DNA of 12,208 bases from Serpentinimonas sp. (GCA_025458665.1 JALOSG010000129.1:1-12208), one strand, 5' to 3'. Counted from the stretch's first letter, positions 1 to 6,914 are shown. The notes: generated from the letters alone by a model not told the origin. Program-made: numbers and translations.

Positions 1-111
1 CACGGTGGCAGCGGCACCCACGGCACCCGCACCGGCGAACCAGCGGCGGCGGCTCAGGGAAGAAGTGGGGGTGGGGTTGCTCGTGGTGGCGGGAGGACTG
101 GACTTGCTCAT
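1..111 (-). CDS. Small Tat-signal protein of formate dehydrogenase locus (N-terminal part only)
   Basis: The minus strand starts with ATG at 111-109 and stays open to the window edge, giving 37 residues. The visible part is a twin-arginine signal: a Ser/Thr/Pro-rich n-region, then SRRRWF at about residues 20-25, then an Ala/Gly-rich hydrophobic stretch (AGAGAVGAAATV). A Shine-Dalgarno GGAGA lies at 121-117, five nucleotides before the ATG. A short Tat protein close to a TorD chaperone and the DUF3305/DUF3306/ferredoxin genes matches the known family 'formate dehydrogenase region TAT target' (about 70 residues or fewer). The conserved C-terminal motif of that family is outside the window, so the assignment rests on the signal and the context. 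FDH subunit genes are expected beyond position 1. An alternative is the N-terminus of a larger Tat-exported subunit. Confidence 0.72.
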   Translation of the reverse strand, partial: MSKSSPPATTSNPTPTSSLSRRRWFAGAGAVGAAATV

Positions 112-289
112 TCGTGTCTCCGGGGTTGAAACAGTCGCTTTTTGTGTTTGTCTATGCACAGATTTCGGGCACGGACAAACCGTGTTGAAAACCCCGCGAA
201 TGTATCCATCGGTGCACCCGCGCGCAAGGTGCCGTGCAGCATGGCGCCCCGCCAGGGCGCGTCGGTGCTGGCTTCAGCTCGCTGTGGTA

Positions 290-314
290 CCGCCCGCTCC
301 TGCTCAGCGGGCGG
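290..314 (-). other. GC-rich 9-bp stem-loop at the predicted transcript start
   Basis: Arms 290-298 (CCGCCCGCT) and 306-314 (AGCGGGCGG) are perfect reverse complements with a 7-nt loop. The element lies directly downstream of the -12 box of the minus-strand promoter candidate, so a transcript starting near 312 would begin with this hairpin. No T-run follows on either strand, which argues against an intrinsic terminator. A 5'-end stabilising structure or a DNA-binding site are both possible. Confidence 0.5.
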
Positions 315-322
315 CTCGCGCA

Positions 323-338
323 AGCAAACTTTGTACCA
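323..338 (-). promoter_or_regulatory. Candidate sigma-54 (-24/-12) promoter for the Tat/FDH operon
   Basis: Read on the minus strand from 338 to 323 the sequence is TGGTACAAAGTTTGCT. Compared with the RpoN consensus TGGCACG-N4-TTGCW, it has the invariant GG (337-336) and GC (325-324) at the required 10-bp separation and a perfect TTGCT; the -24 box differs at two positions (TGGTACA against TGGCACG). The predicted start is near 312, giving a leader of about 200 nt before the Tat-protein ATG at 111. The adjacent palindrome is centred about 116 bp upstream, a typical enhancer distance. This is a match by eye, not a scored search. Confidence 0.5.
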
Positions 339-401
339 TCACTACCGACTTATGAAATGCGGTGCAAAGGGGCAAGCACCGTTCCGGGGTGCTCCAGCTT
401 G

Positions 402-437
402 GTGCGCATCTTGTCGCTGTGCGACAACTTGTCGCAC
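402..437. promoter_or_regulatory. Operator-like palindrome cluster (candidate enhancer site)
   Basis: Positions 419-437 read GTGCGACAACTTGTCGCAC, a perfect palindrome with 9-bp arms around a single C. The half-site TTGTCGC also occurs at 411-417, where it forms a second inverted repeat with GCGACAA at 421-427 (3-nt spacer). A degenerate further copy begins at 402 (GTGCG, then CTTGTCGC to 417). Tandem dyads of this size beside a gene for a response regulator with a Fis-type helix-turn-helix are what an NtrC-family binding site looks like. The site lies between the divergent genes and could serve both. Which protein binds it is an inference. Confidence 0.55.
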
Positions 438-458
438 CGGCCCAAGTGTCTGGAAGCG

Positions 459-488
459 TGGACAGACGCACCGCTACCCGGCTGTAAA
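459..488 (+). promoter_or_regulatory. Weak sigma-70 promoter candidate for the response regulator
   Basis: TGGACA (459-464, five of six matches to TTGACA) and TGTAAA (483-488, four of six matches to TATAAT) are separated by 18 bp and face the regulator gene, whose ATG is about 90 bp downstream. Matches of this quality occur by chance, so this is only a suggestion. Confidence 0.22.
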
Positions 489-578
489 CTCAGGAATACC
501 TTAGTGAATCGTTAAGGCATTTCTTACTGCCCGGGGTGGTTATCAGGCTCCGCGGCGCCGACCGGCTCGCTCCCTGAG

Positions 579-2012
579 ATGATTGCGCCCATGCAACCCC
601 CTGTGACTCCCGCCGCCCACCCTACCGCACCCACCCCAGCGCCTGAAGGGACGGCACTGGCCGAGGGCTGGCCCAACTGGTCCATCCTGATCGTGGACGA
701 CGAGCAGGGCATGCGCAACTTTCTGGTCAAGACACTGGCCCCGCGATGCCGTTTCGTGATGAGCGCGGAGAGCGCCGAAGACGCCGAGCAGTGGATGGCC
801 GCGCACCGGGTGGACCTGGTGATCCTGGACATCTCCCTGCCGGGTAAAAGCGGCGTGGAGTGGCTCAAGGAACTGCGCCAGCAGGGTTACAGCGGCGAGG
901 TGATCCTGATCACCGCCTTTGCCGATCTGGAGACCGCGATCGAGGCCCTGCGCGCCGGCGCTTCGGACTTCATCTTGAAGCCCTTCCGGGTGCCGCAGAT
1001 CCTGAACGCCATCAAGCAGTGCCACGACCGCGCACGGCTGCAGCGCGAGAACTACATACTGCGCCGCAACGCGCGGCTGGCCACACACGGCGCATCGGCC
1101 CTGGTGGGTCGCTCCGCCTACATGAAGGAACTGCGCGCCGCCTTGAACCGCGCGGCGCCCACGCAAAGCCTGGTGCTGCTGCAGGGCGAATCGGGCACTG
1201 GGAAAGAACTGGCCGCGCGCGAATTGCACGCCCACAGCGCTCGTGCGCAAGGGCCGTTCGTGCCCATCAACTGTTCTTCGCTCTCGGCCCAGGCCATGGA
1301 GACCGAGCTGTTTGGCCATGTGAAAACCAATGTCCATGGCCACACGCAAATGCGCGACGGCCTGTTCCACTATGCCCAGGGCGGCACGCTGTTTTTCGAC
1401 GAAGTAGCCGAACTGCCCCCGGAGGTGCAGGCCCGCCTGCTTCGAGCCATTGAAGACCTGCAGATACGGCCGGTAGGCGGGAACCAGCTGGTGTCTGTGG
1501 ATGTGCGGATGGTGGCGGCCACCAACCGGCGCCTGAGCGACGAGGTGGCCGCCGGGCGCTTCCGCGCCGACCTGTACTACCGCATGCAGGTGGTGGACAT
1601 CACGCTGCAGCCACTGCGCGAGCACAGTGAAGACATAGACGACCTGCTGGAGCATTTCATGCTCGAACTCTCGCCGGTGCTGGGCGTGGAGCCCATTTCG
1701 CCCACACCCGAGGAGCGCACCCTGCTGCACCGCTACCACTGGCCCGGCAACGTGCGGGAACTGCGCAACCTGGTGGAACGCTCGCTCATCCTGGGCAAGC
1801 TCAACATTTCCTCGCTCTACCCGCCCATGCCTGCAGCACGCACGCCAGCCTGGAGTGAGGGCCGCCCCACCGACCTGCACACACTGGAGAAGCAGCACAT
1901 TCTGGCTGTCCTCGATTCCGTGGGTGGCGACAAGACGCAGGCGGCCGAGTTGCTGGGCGTATCACGGCGCACGCTGGAGCGCCGAGTGGCTGACTGGGCC
2001 GCCGACCGGTAA
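579..2012 (+). CDS. NtrC-family response regulator with a degenerate GAFTGA loop
   Basis: A 477-residue cytoplasmic transcription regulator. Residues 35-150 are a receiver with acidic pocket D40/D41, phosphoacceptor D84, T112 and K134. Residues 175-400 are an AAA+ domain with Walker A GESGTGKE (203-210), Walker B GGTLFFDEV (268-276), sensor I ATN (314-316), arginine-finger region FRADLYYR (328-335) and sensor II WPGNVREL (388-395). Residues 436-473 are a Fis-type helix-turn-helix. The loop that touches sigma-54, normally GAFTGA, reads TNVHGH at 250-255 with no length change, so sigma-54 activation by the usual mechanism is doubtful. A Pro/Ala-rich tail of about 30 residues precedes the receiver. 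ATG at 579 has no clear Shine-Dalgarno; ATG at 591 is an alternative. Its partner is the kinase gene 32 bp downstream. The target is inferred to be the adjacent FDH locus. Confidence 0.9.
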   Translation: MIAPMQPPVTPAAHPTAPTPAPEGTALAEGWPNWSILIVDDEQGMRNFLVKTLAPRCRFVMSAESAEDAEQWMAAHRVDLVILDISLPGKSGVEWLKELRQQGYSGEVILITAFADLETAIEALRAGASDFILKPFRVPQILNAIKQCHDRARLQRENYILRRNARLATHGASALVGRSAYMKELRAALNRAAPTQSLVLLQGESGTGKELAARELHAHSARAQGPFVPINCSSLSAQAMETELFGHVKTNVHGHTQMRDGLFHYAQGGTLFFDEVAELPPEVQARLLRAIEDLQIRPVGGNQLVSVDVRMVAATNRRLSDEVAAGRFRADLYYRMQVVDITLQPLREHSEDIDDLLEHFMLELSPVLGVEPISPTPEERTLLHRYHWPGNVRELRNLVERSLILGKLNISSLYPPMPAARTPAWSEGRPTDLHTLEKQHILAVLDSVGGDKTQAAELLGVSRRTLERRVADWAADR

Positions 2013-2024
2013 GCCGACCGGTAA
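2001..2024 (+). repeat. 12-bp tandem duplication covering the regulator's stop codon
   Basis: GCCGACCGGTAA occurs twice without a gap (2001-2012 and 2013-2024), followed by another GCCGA. The unit is four codons, so both copies are in frame and both encode ADR-stop. The first TAA ends the response regulator and the second lies in the short gap before the kinase gene. Confidence 0.9.
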
Positions 2025-2044
2025 GCCGATACGAACCGCCGACC

Positions 2045-4117
2045 ATGCGCTGGCACACCCCCGCCTGGATTGCGCGCTCCGTGCGCAACAAACTGCTGGC
2101 CATGGCCCTGTTGCCGCTGGCCATGGTGCTGCCCCTGCTGGTGCTGGTGCTCATGCTCTGGAGCAGTCTGGCCTACGACCGCTTGCTCATCACCAAAATC
2201 CGCTCCGATCTGGCGGTGGCCAGCGGCTACTTCGAGCAGACCCGCAACGAGGTGGGCTCGGGCACGCTGGGCGTGGCCTCTTCCTACAAGCTGCAGGCGG
2301 GCTTGCTGGGACCGGTCCCTGCGCTGCAGAACCGCGACCTGATGCGCTGGCTAGACCAGGAAAAGCAAAGGCTGGCGCTGGACTTCCTGGTGCTGGATTT
2401 CGAGACCCGCCTGAGCGCCGATACCCCGCCTGCGGCCCAGCTGCAACTGCTGGCGCCTTCGGTGCTCCAGCGGCTCGCGCCCCACACGCTGTCGCGCACC
2501 CGCATTGCCCTGGTGCCCACCCGCAACGCCGCGCCCACCGAGCGCCAGCACGAAGACCGCGCCATGGTCATGCTGGCCAGCCTGCCTGTGCTCAACGAAG
2601 CCGGTGAGGTACTGGCCACGCTGCACGGTGGCCTCATGCTGAACCAGAACCTGGACTTCATCGACCACATCAACCGCATCGTGTACCCCGAAGGTTCCTT
2701 GCCGTTTGGCAGCCAGGGCACCGCCACGCTGTTCCTGGACGATGTGCGCATCACCACCAACGTGCGGCTGTTCCAGAACGAACGCGCCATAGGCACGCGC
2801 GTATCGGAAACGGTGCGCAACACGGTGCTGCGCGATGGCAATACCTGGCTCGACCGCGCCTTTGTGGTGGACGACTGGTACGTGAGCGCCTACCAGCCGC
2901 TGCTGGACGCGCAGGGCCAGCGCATCGGCATGCTGTACGTGGGTTTTCTGGAGCAGCCCTTCCGCTGGGTACGCTACGGCATGCTGGCCGCCATCGTGGT
3001 GATTTTTCTGCTGGTCATGGCGCTGGCCGCCCTGTTCTCGGTGCGCTGGGCGCGCAGCATCTTCCACCCGGTGCAGCAAATGAACCAGACCATGGTGCTG
3101 GTGGAGAGCGGGCTGTCCGATGCGCGCGTGGGCCCCGTGAAGGCGCGCGACGAGCTGGGCGCGCTGGCCAACCACCTGGACGAATTGCTCGATGTGATCG
3201 AGGACAAGACCCAGAGCCTGCGCCGCTGGGGTGAGGAGCTCGATGCCAAGGTGGCCGAACGCACCCGCGACCTGGAACTGAGCAACCAGTCTTTGCAGCA
3301 GACGCAGCAGCAGCTGGTGAAGTCGGAGAAGCTGGCGGCGGTGGGCCAGCTCACGGCCAGCATTGCCCACGAAATCAACAACCCCATTGCGGTGATCCAG
3401 GGCAACCTGGATTTGCTGCGCGAGACCCTGGGCGCCGCCGCGGACCCGGTGCGCCCGGAACTCAAGCTGATGGACGAGCAGGTGGAGCGCATGCGCCTGA
3501 TCGTGACGCAACTGCTGCAGTACGCGCGGCCCACGGAGTACGCGGGCTATGTGGTGGCGCTGGACGTGAACCAGCTGGTGGCCGACTCGCTGGTGCTGGT
3601 GGCCCATCTGGTGCAGCAGCGCCGCGTGCAGGTGGCCACGCAATGGGGCGCCACGCAAGCGGTGGGCTGCAACCGGCAGGAACTGCAGCAAGTGGTCATC
3701 AACCTCATGATCAACGCCATCCAGGCCATGCCGCAGGGCGGCCGGCTGACGCTGCGAACGCGGGACTGGCTGGACAGCGAAACGGCGACACCACAGGGCG
3801 CCATCATCGAGGTGCTGGACGAAGGCCCAGGCCTGAGCGATGCCGTGAGCGCCCGCCTGTTCACGCCCTTCTTCACCACCAAGAACGACGGCAACGGCCT
3901 GGGCCTGTGGATCAGCCTGGGGCTGGTGGAGCGTTACGGCGGCAGGCTGGAAGCCGTGAACCGCGCGGACATGGAACCGACACAGAGGGAGCCGCAGGGG
4001 GAGCCGCAGCAGGGCGCCTGCTTCCGCGTGCTGCTGCTCACCGAACCGCAGATTCCCGACGAGGCCCGCGCCGGCACGCGCGATGGCCGGCCCGGGCAGC
4101 TGGCCTCTGGGAACTGA
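2045..4117 (+). CDS. Membrane sensor histidine kinase (periplasmic Cache-type sensor, HAMP, HisKA, HATPase)
   Basis: A 690-residue sensor kinase, the partner of the upstream regulator. Transmembrane helix 1 is about residues 17-41, the periplasmic sensor about 44-308, transmembrane helix 2 about 311-334, and a HAMP-like linker with coiled coil about 334-430. The sensor ends in WYVSAYQPLLDAQGQRIGML, typical of Cache_3/Cache_2 domains that bind small organic ligands. The H-box SIAHEINNP contains the phosphorylated H442. The ATPase domain has N-box NLMINAIQAM (553-562), G1 DEGPGL (592-597), F-box FTPFFTTK (606-613) and G2 GNGLGL (616-621). A Gln/Pro/Glu-rich insert (about 641-657) precedes the last strand. 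All catalytic motifs are intact. The signal sensed is unknown; an organic acid such as formate would fit the context but is speculation. There is no clear Shine-Dalgarno, so translation is probably coupled to the regulator. Confidence 0.92.
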   Translation: MRWHTPAWIARSVRNKLLAMALLPLAMVLPLLVLVLMLWSSLAYDRLLITKIRSDLAVASGYFEQTRNEVGSGTLGVASSYKLQAGLLGPVPALQNRDLMRWLDQEKQRLALDFLVLDFETRLSADTPPAAQLQLLAPSVLQRLAPHTLSRTRIALVPTRNAAPTERQHEDRAMVMLASLPVLNEAGEVLATLHGGLMLNQNLDFIDHINRIVYPEGSLPFGSQGTATLFLDDVRITTNVRLFQNERAIGTRVSETVRNTVLRDGNTWLDRAFVVDDWYVSAYQPLLDAQGQRIGMLYVGFLEQPFRWVRYGMLAAIVVIFLLVMALAALFSVRWARSIFHPVQQMNQTMVLVESGLSDARVGPVKARDELGALANHLDELLDVIEDKTQSLRRWGEELDAKVAERTRDLELSNQSLQQTQQQLVKSEKLAAVGQLTASIAHEINNPIAVIQGNLDLLRETLGAAADPVRPELKLMDEQVERMRLIVTQLLQYARPTEYAGYVVALDVNQLVADSLVLVAHLVQQRRVQVATQWGATQAVGCNRQELQQVVINLMINAIQAMPQGGRLTLRTRDWLDSETATPQGAIIEVLDEGPGLSDAVSARLFTPFFTTKNDGNGLGLWISLGLVERYGGRLEAVNRADMEPTQREPQGEPQQGACFRVLLLTEPQIPDEARAGTRDGRPGQLASGN

Positions 4118-4128
4118 GCTGTGCTCAG
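4114..4128. terminator. Short hairpin holding both convergent stop codons
   Basis: CTGAGC (4114-4119), TGT loop, GCTCAG (4123-4128): a perfect 6-bp inverted repeat. It contains the TGA of the kinase (4115-4117) and, on the other strand, the TGA of the chaperone gene (4125-4127). Its position between convergent genes suggests a bidirectional stop, but the stem is short and has no T-tract, so it would be a weak intrinsic terminator. Confidence 0.35.
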
Positions 4129-4754
4129 TCGAGCATGTCGAAGCCCTGGATCTCCACGCTGATGAAGGCGCGGGTGAAGTCCGACAGCGCGCGGTAGAAA
4201 CGGGCGCGGTCGTGGCCGCCCAGCACATCGCACATGTCCAGCACCCAGGGCTGCAGGTGCTTGGCGAAGAAGGCCTGCTGGCGCGTGAGGTTGGACACCG
4301 CCACATCCTCACCGGCAATCAGGAAGCGCATGACCTCGGCCAGGTAGGCAAAGTGGTCCTCGGTCTCGGGCATCTGCTCGTCGCGGGCCAGGCCCAGCTC
4401 GGCCAGGTCCGTGCGCAGCGCAGCCAGCGGCTTCTCGTTGAGGAAGCCAGTCAGGTAGTGTGAGCCAAACAGGTACACCTCGGGCTTGCCCACACCGCCA
4501 AACAGCGCATCGAACTCGGCAGCAATCGCCTCGTCGGACAGTTCGCGGGTGGCGGCCACCACGCCGCGCCAGCTCTCCTCCAGCAGGCCACCAGCGGCCG
4601 GCGCCTCGGTCACAGCCACGCGAATCTGGGCCAGCAGCTCAGGGGCAGGCGGTGAGTAATACAGCGCGGCGAGCAGGCCATAGACCTCGGCGCGCGCGGT
4701 TTCCTCGTCCAGCGCAGACGTGAGAGCGGGGCTTTGCGGTTCGGATTCAGACAT
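4125..4754 (-). CDS. TorD/DmsD-family molybdoenzyme maturation chaperone
   Basis: A 209-residue cytoplasmic protein, predicted all-helical and the usual size for this family. Family signs are the N-terminal ARAEVYGLLAALYYSPP helix, the LFGGVGKPEVYLFGSHYLTG stretch, and PETEDHFAYLAEVM, which matches the family's conserved E-x-D-H segment. TorD-type chaperones bind the Tat signal of a molybdoenzyme and hold it until the molybdenum cofactor is inserted; here the client would be the FDH catalytic subunit. The start at 4754 is preferred because AGGAAA (4764-4759) precedes it; an ATG at 4772 would add six residues and has no such site. The gene lies 33 bp after the polyferredoxin gene, same strand, probably one operon, and converges on the kinase gene with a 7-bp gap. 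Confidence 0.88.
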   Translation of the reverse strand: MSESEPQSPALTSALDEETARAEVYGLLAALYYSPPAPELLAQIRVAVTEAPAAGGLLEESWRGVVAATRELSDEAIAAEFDALFGGVGKPEVYLFGSHYLTGFLNEKPLAALRTDLAELGLARDEQMPETEDHFAYLAEVMRFLIAGEDVAVSNLTRQQAFFAKHLQPWVLDMCDVLGGHDRARFYRALSDFTRAFISVEIQGFDMLD

Positions 4755-4787
4755 GGGGTTTCCTGGGGGCAATGTGTGGCCAGCGCA

Positions 4788-6914
4788 TCACAGATCGGTG
4801 ATGCGCACTTCCTGGCTGGAGGTATGGATGTCGATGACTCGGCAGTCGCTGCACATCTTCAGGCGTTCCAGCGCCGGGCCCTGGAACATGGAGTGGCCGG
4901 CGAGGCGGCCCAGCATGGCTTCCACGCCCTTGAGCGTGCCAAAAGCCTTGCCGCAGCGGATGCAGCCGTAAGGGGTTTGCTGGTTCACCACGCGCGGCTG
5001 TTTGCGCGCCTCGGACAACCACAGGCGCGGCTCCAGCGTGATGGCGTTTTCCGGGCAGGTGCTGGCACAGAGGCCGCACTGCACGCAGTTCTTCTCGGTG
5101 AAACGCAGCTGCGGCTGGCCGGGCATGTCCAGCAGGGCCGATGCCGGGCAGGCGCTCACGCAGCTCAGGCACAGGGTGCAGCGGTCGTTGTCCACCACCA
5201 CCGAACCCAGCGGGGAACCGGCTGCGGGCAGCGCAATGGCAGCGGGGCGCCGTGCTTCTTCCACCTGGAGCGCCGGCGCCTGCTGCAGCAGGTGGTCCAG
5301 CGCCAGGTCGAGGCTGGCGCGCTTGTCGGCCATGAGCGCGAAGGTGGCCGGCTTGGCCACGGTCTGCGCTGCGGGCACGCGGCAGGCGGCGTCCAGCGCA
5401 GCCACATCCCGCGCATCACGGGCCTGCAGCAGGCGGAAGTGCTCACCTTCGTAACCCAGCCCCTGCAGAATGGCCTCGGCCACGTCCATCTGCTCGCGCA
5501 GGGCGCGCAGGTAGTCGGGCGCTTCTTCGTGGGTAGCCAGCACAAACACCTGGCTGGCACCGGCGGCAATGGCGCTCAGCCACACCTCGATACCCAGACT
5601 GGCGGTGTGCCACACCGGCCAGGGAATGACGCGGGCTGGCACGCCGTGCAGGGACTTGTCCAGCATGGCGGCGCGGCCCCAGTCGTTCACCATGCGGCTG
5701 CCCTGCTCCTGGCTGTGGATGAGCAGTGCGGCGTTCTTGCCACCGGCTTTGGCGTAGGTCTGCAGCAGCGTGCGCAGGTGCTTGCCCTGGTGCGGCGCAC
5801 TGGGGTAGGCGTAGGTGAGTGCGCCGGTGGGGCACACCGTGGTGCAGGCACCGCAACCCACACACAGGTGCGGGTTCACCTCAATCAGCTGGCGGTCGGG
5901 TTTGCTGGAAATGGCGCTGGCCGAACAGATGTCCACGCAGGCGTTGCAGCCCACTTTCTCGTTGCGCGCATGGGCGCAGATTTTCTGCTTGTACTGGAAG
6001 AAGCGTGGCTTCTCGAACTCGCCCACCATCTCGCGCAGCTTGAGCACCGCGTCCAGCGTGGCGCTGGCCGCCGCCTGCGGCGCCACGTGCAGGTAACCCT
6101 GCGGCAATGCGTGCTGGGTGAAGGCGGGCTGGGCACGCAAATCGAGCACCAGATCGAACGTTTCTTCGTGTTCCACCGCATCGCGGCCAAACTGGATGGC
6201 GCCGGGCGCCTCGCAGACACGCACGCAATCGCGGTGCGATTTGCAGGCGTTCAAGTCAATCTGGTAATCGAGCCCGATGGCGCCTTCCGGGCACGCGGCC
6301 ACGCAGGCGTTGCAGCGGGTGCAGAGGTCGAGGTCGATGGGGTTGCTGCTGCTCCAGGAGAGCTTGAAGGCACCCAGCCAGCCCGAGAGTTGTTGAATTT
6401 GCCCGGCCAGCACCGGGTAGCGGCGTTCCTGCCGCCCCGCTCCGCCCTGCGCAAAGATGCTGACCTGCAGCGTGCCTTCCAGGCTGGCGGCCAGCGCCTC
6501 GGCCTGGTCCAGCGGACCAATGATGAGCAGGCGCCCCGCGCTGCGGTACGTGACCGTGGGCACCGGGTCGGGCTCGGGCAGGCGGGCTGCGGCCAGCAGG
6601 GCCGCCATCTTGGGCGTGGTGCTGCGGGCGTTCTCGCGGCTCCAGCCGCCGGTCTCGCGCAGGTTCACAAAGTGGATGGGGCGCACATCGAGCGGCACCG
6701 CCCCTTCGGTCTGCTCCGACAGTTCGGTGAACAGGCGGCTTTCCTGGGTGCAGGCCACCACAAGGTCGGCGTCGCTGCGCGTGGCGCGCTGGAAGGCAGG
6801 CGCTTCGCGGCGGCACAGCGTGGTGTGGACGGTGAGCGTTTCACCCAGGGCTGCGCCCAGCGCCTCGCCATCGAGCGGCATGGTGCGGTTGCAGTTGCAA
6901 ATCAGGGTAGTCAT
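4788..6914 (-). CDS. Six-motif 4Fe-4S polyferredoxin of the formate dehydrogenase accessory cluster
   Basis: A 708-residue cytoplasmic iron-sulfur protein without signal peptide or membrane helix. Cluster motifs in order: C198/C201/C204/C208; C224/H227/C230/C234 with His for the second Cys; C313/C323/C326/C330 with a long first spacing; C351/C354/C357/C361; C579/C582/C585/C589; C610/C613/C616/C620. A C-terminal C651-x2-C654 and C688-x2-C691 pair looks like a metal-binding ribbon, and C6, C8, C34 and C55 lie near the N-terminus. The section at about 375-570 has no Cys motif and separates motifs 4 and 5. Electron transfer between FDH and another redox partner is inferred from the motifs and context; no enzyme domain is recognised. 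The ATG overlaps the DUF3306 stop (ATGA) with no separate Shine-Dalgarno, so translation is probably coupled. Confidence 0.88.
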   Translation of the reverse strand: MTTLICNCNRTMPLDGEALGAALGETLTVHTTLCRREAPAFQRATRSDADLVVACTQESRLFTELSEQTEGAVPLDVRPIHFVNLRETGGWSRENARSTTPKMAALLAAARLPEPDPVPTVTYRSAGRLLIIGPLDQAEALAASLEGTLQVSIFAQGGAGRQERRYPVLAGQIQQLSGWLGAFKLSWSSSNPIDLDLCTRCNACVAACPEGAIGLDYQIDLNACKSHRDCVRVCEAPGAIQFGRDAVEHEETFDLVLDLRAQPAFTQHALPQGYLHVAPQAAASATLDAVLKLREMVGEFEKPRFFQYKQKICAHARNEKVGCNACVDICSASAISSKPDRQLIEVNPHLCVGCGACTTVCPTGALTYAYPSAPHQGKHLRTLLQTYAKAGGKNAALLIHSQEQGSRMVNDWGRAAMLDKSLHGVPARVIPWPVWHTASLGIEVWLSAIAAGASQVFVLATHEEAPDYLRALREQMDVAEAILQGLGYEGEHFRLLQARDARDVAALDAACRVPAAQTVAKPATFALMADKRASLDLALDHLLQQAPALQVEEARRPAAIALPAAGSPLGSVVVDNDRCTLCLSCVSACPASALLDMPGQPQLRFTEKNCVQCGLCASTCPENAITLEPRLWLSEARKQPRVVNQQTPYGCIRCGKAFGTLKGVEAMLGRLAGHSMFQGPALERLKMCSDCRVIDIHTSSQEVRITDL

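Larger units (their letters stand above)
112..578. promoter_or_regulatory. Divergent regulatory region between the Tat/FDH gene and the two-component genes
   Basis: This 467-bp stretch has no convincing gene; the open frames in it have no recognisable product. It separates the minus-strand Tat gene from the plus-strand response regulator. From left to right it holds the Shine-Dalgarno of the Tat gene (117-121), a 6-bp GC stem-loop (arms 244-249 and 255-260), a 9-bp GC stem-loop (290-314), a sigma-54-type promoter candidate on the minus strand (323-338), an operator-like palindrome cluster (402-437), and a weak sigma-70 candidate facing the regulator (459-488). A 44-codon minus-strand frame (242-108) ends in an ATGA overlap with the Tat start. 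It may be chance or a small leader peptide. Confidence 0.7.

Noticed and set aside
156..173. A sigma-70 promoter on the minus strand close to the Tat gene (TTGTCC at 178-173, CATAGA at 156-151)
   Set aside because: Only partial matches to both boxes with a 16-bp spacer; the -24/-12 element upstream is a clearly better candidate.
400..414. TGGTGCG-N4-TTGT on the plus strand as a sigma-54 promoter for the response regulator
   Set aside because: The essential GC of the -12 box is GT, and the element lies within the palindrome cluster, whose half-sites explain the similarity.
142..515. Open reading frames of about 90-120 codons in the divergent region
   Set aside because: They overlap each other in different frames, have no ribosome site or family motif, and fit chance open frames in GC-rich DNA.
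2351..4318. A 655-codon minus-strand frame opposite the kinase gene
   Set aside because: Antisense shadow with His/Gln-rich composition; the plus strand carries the complete set of kinase motifs.
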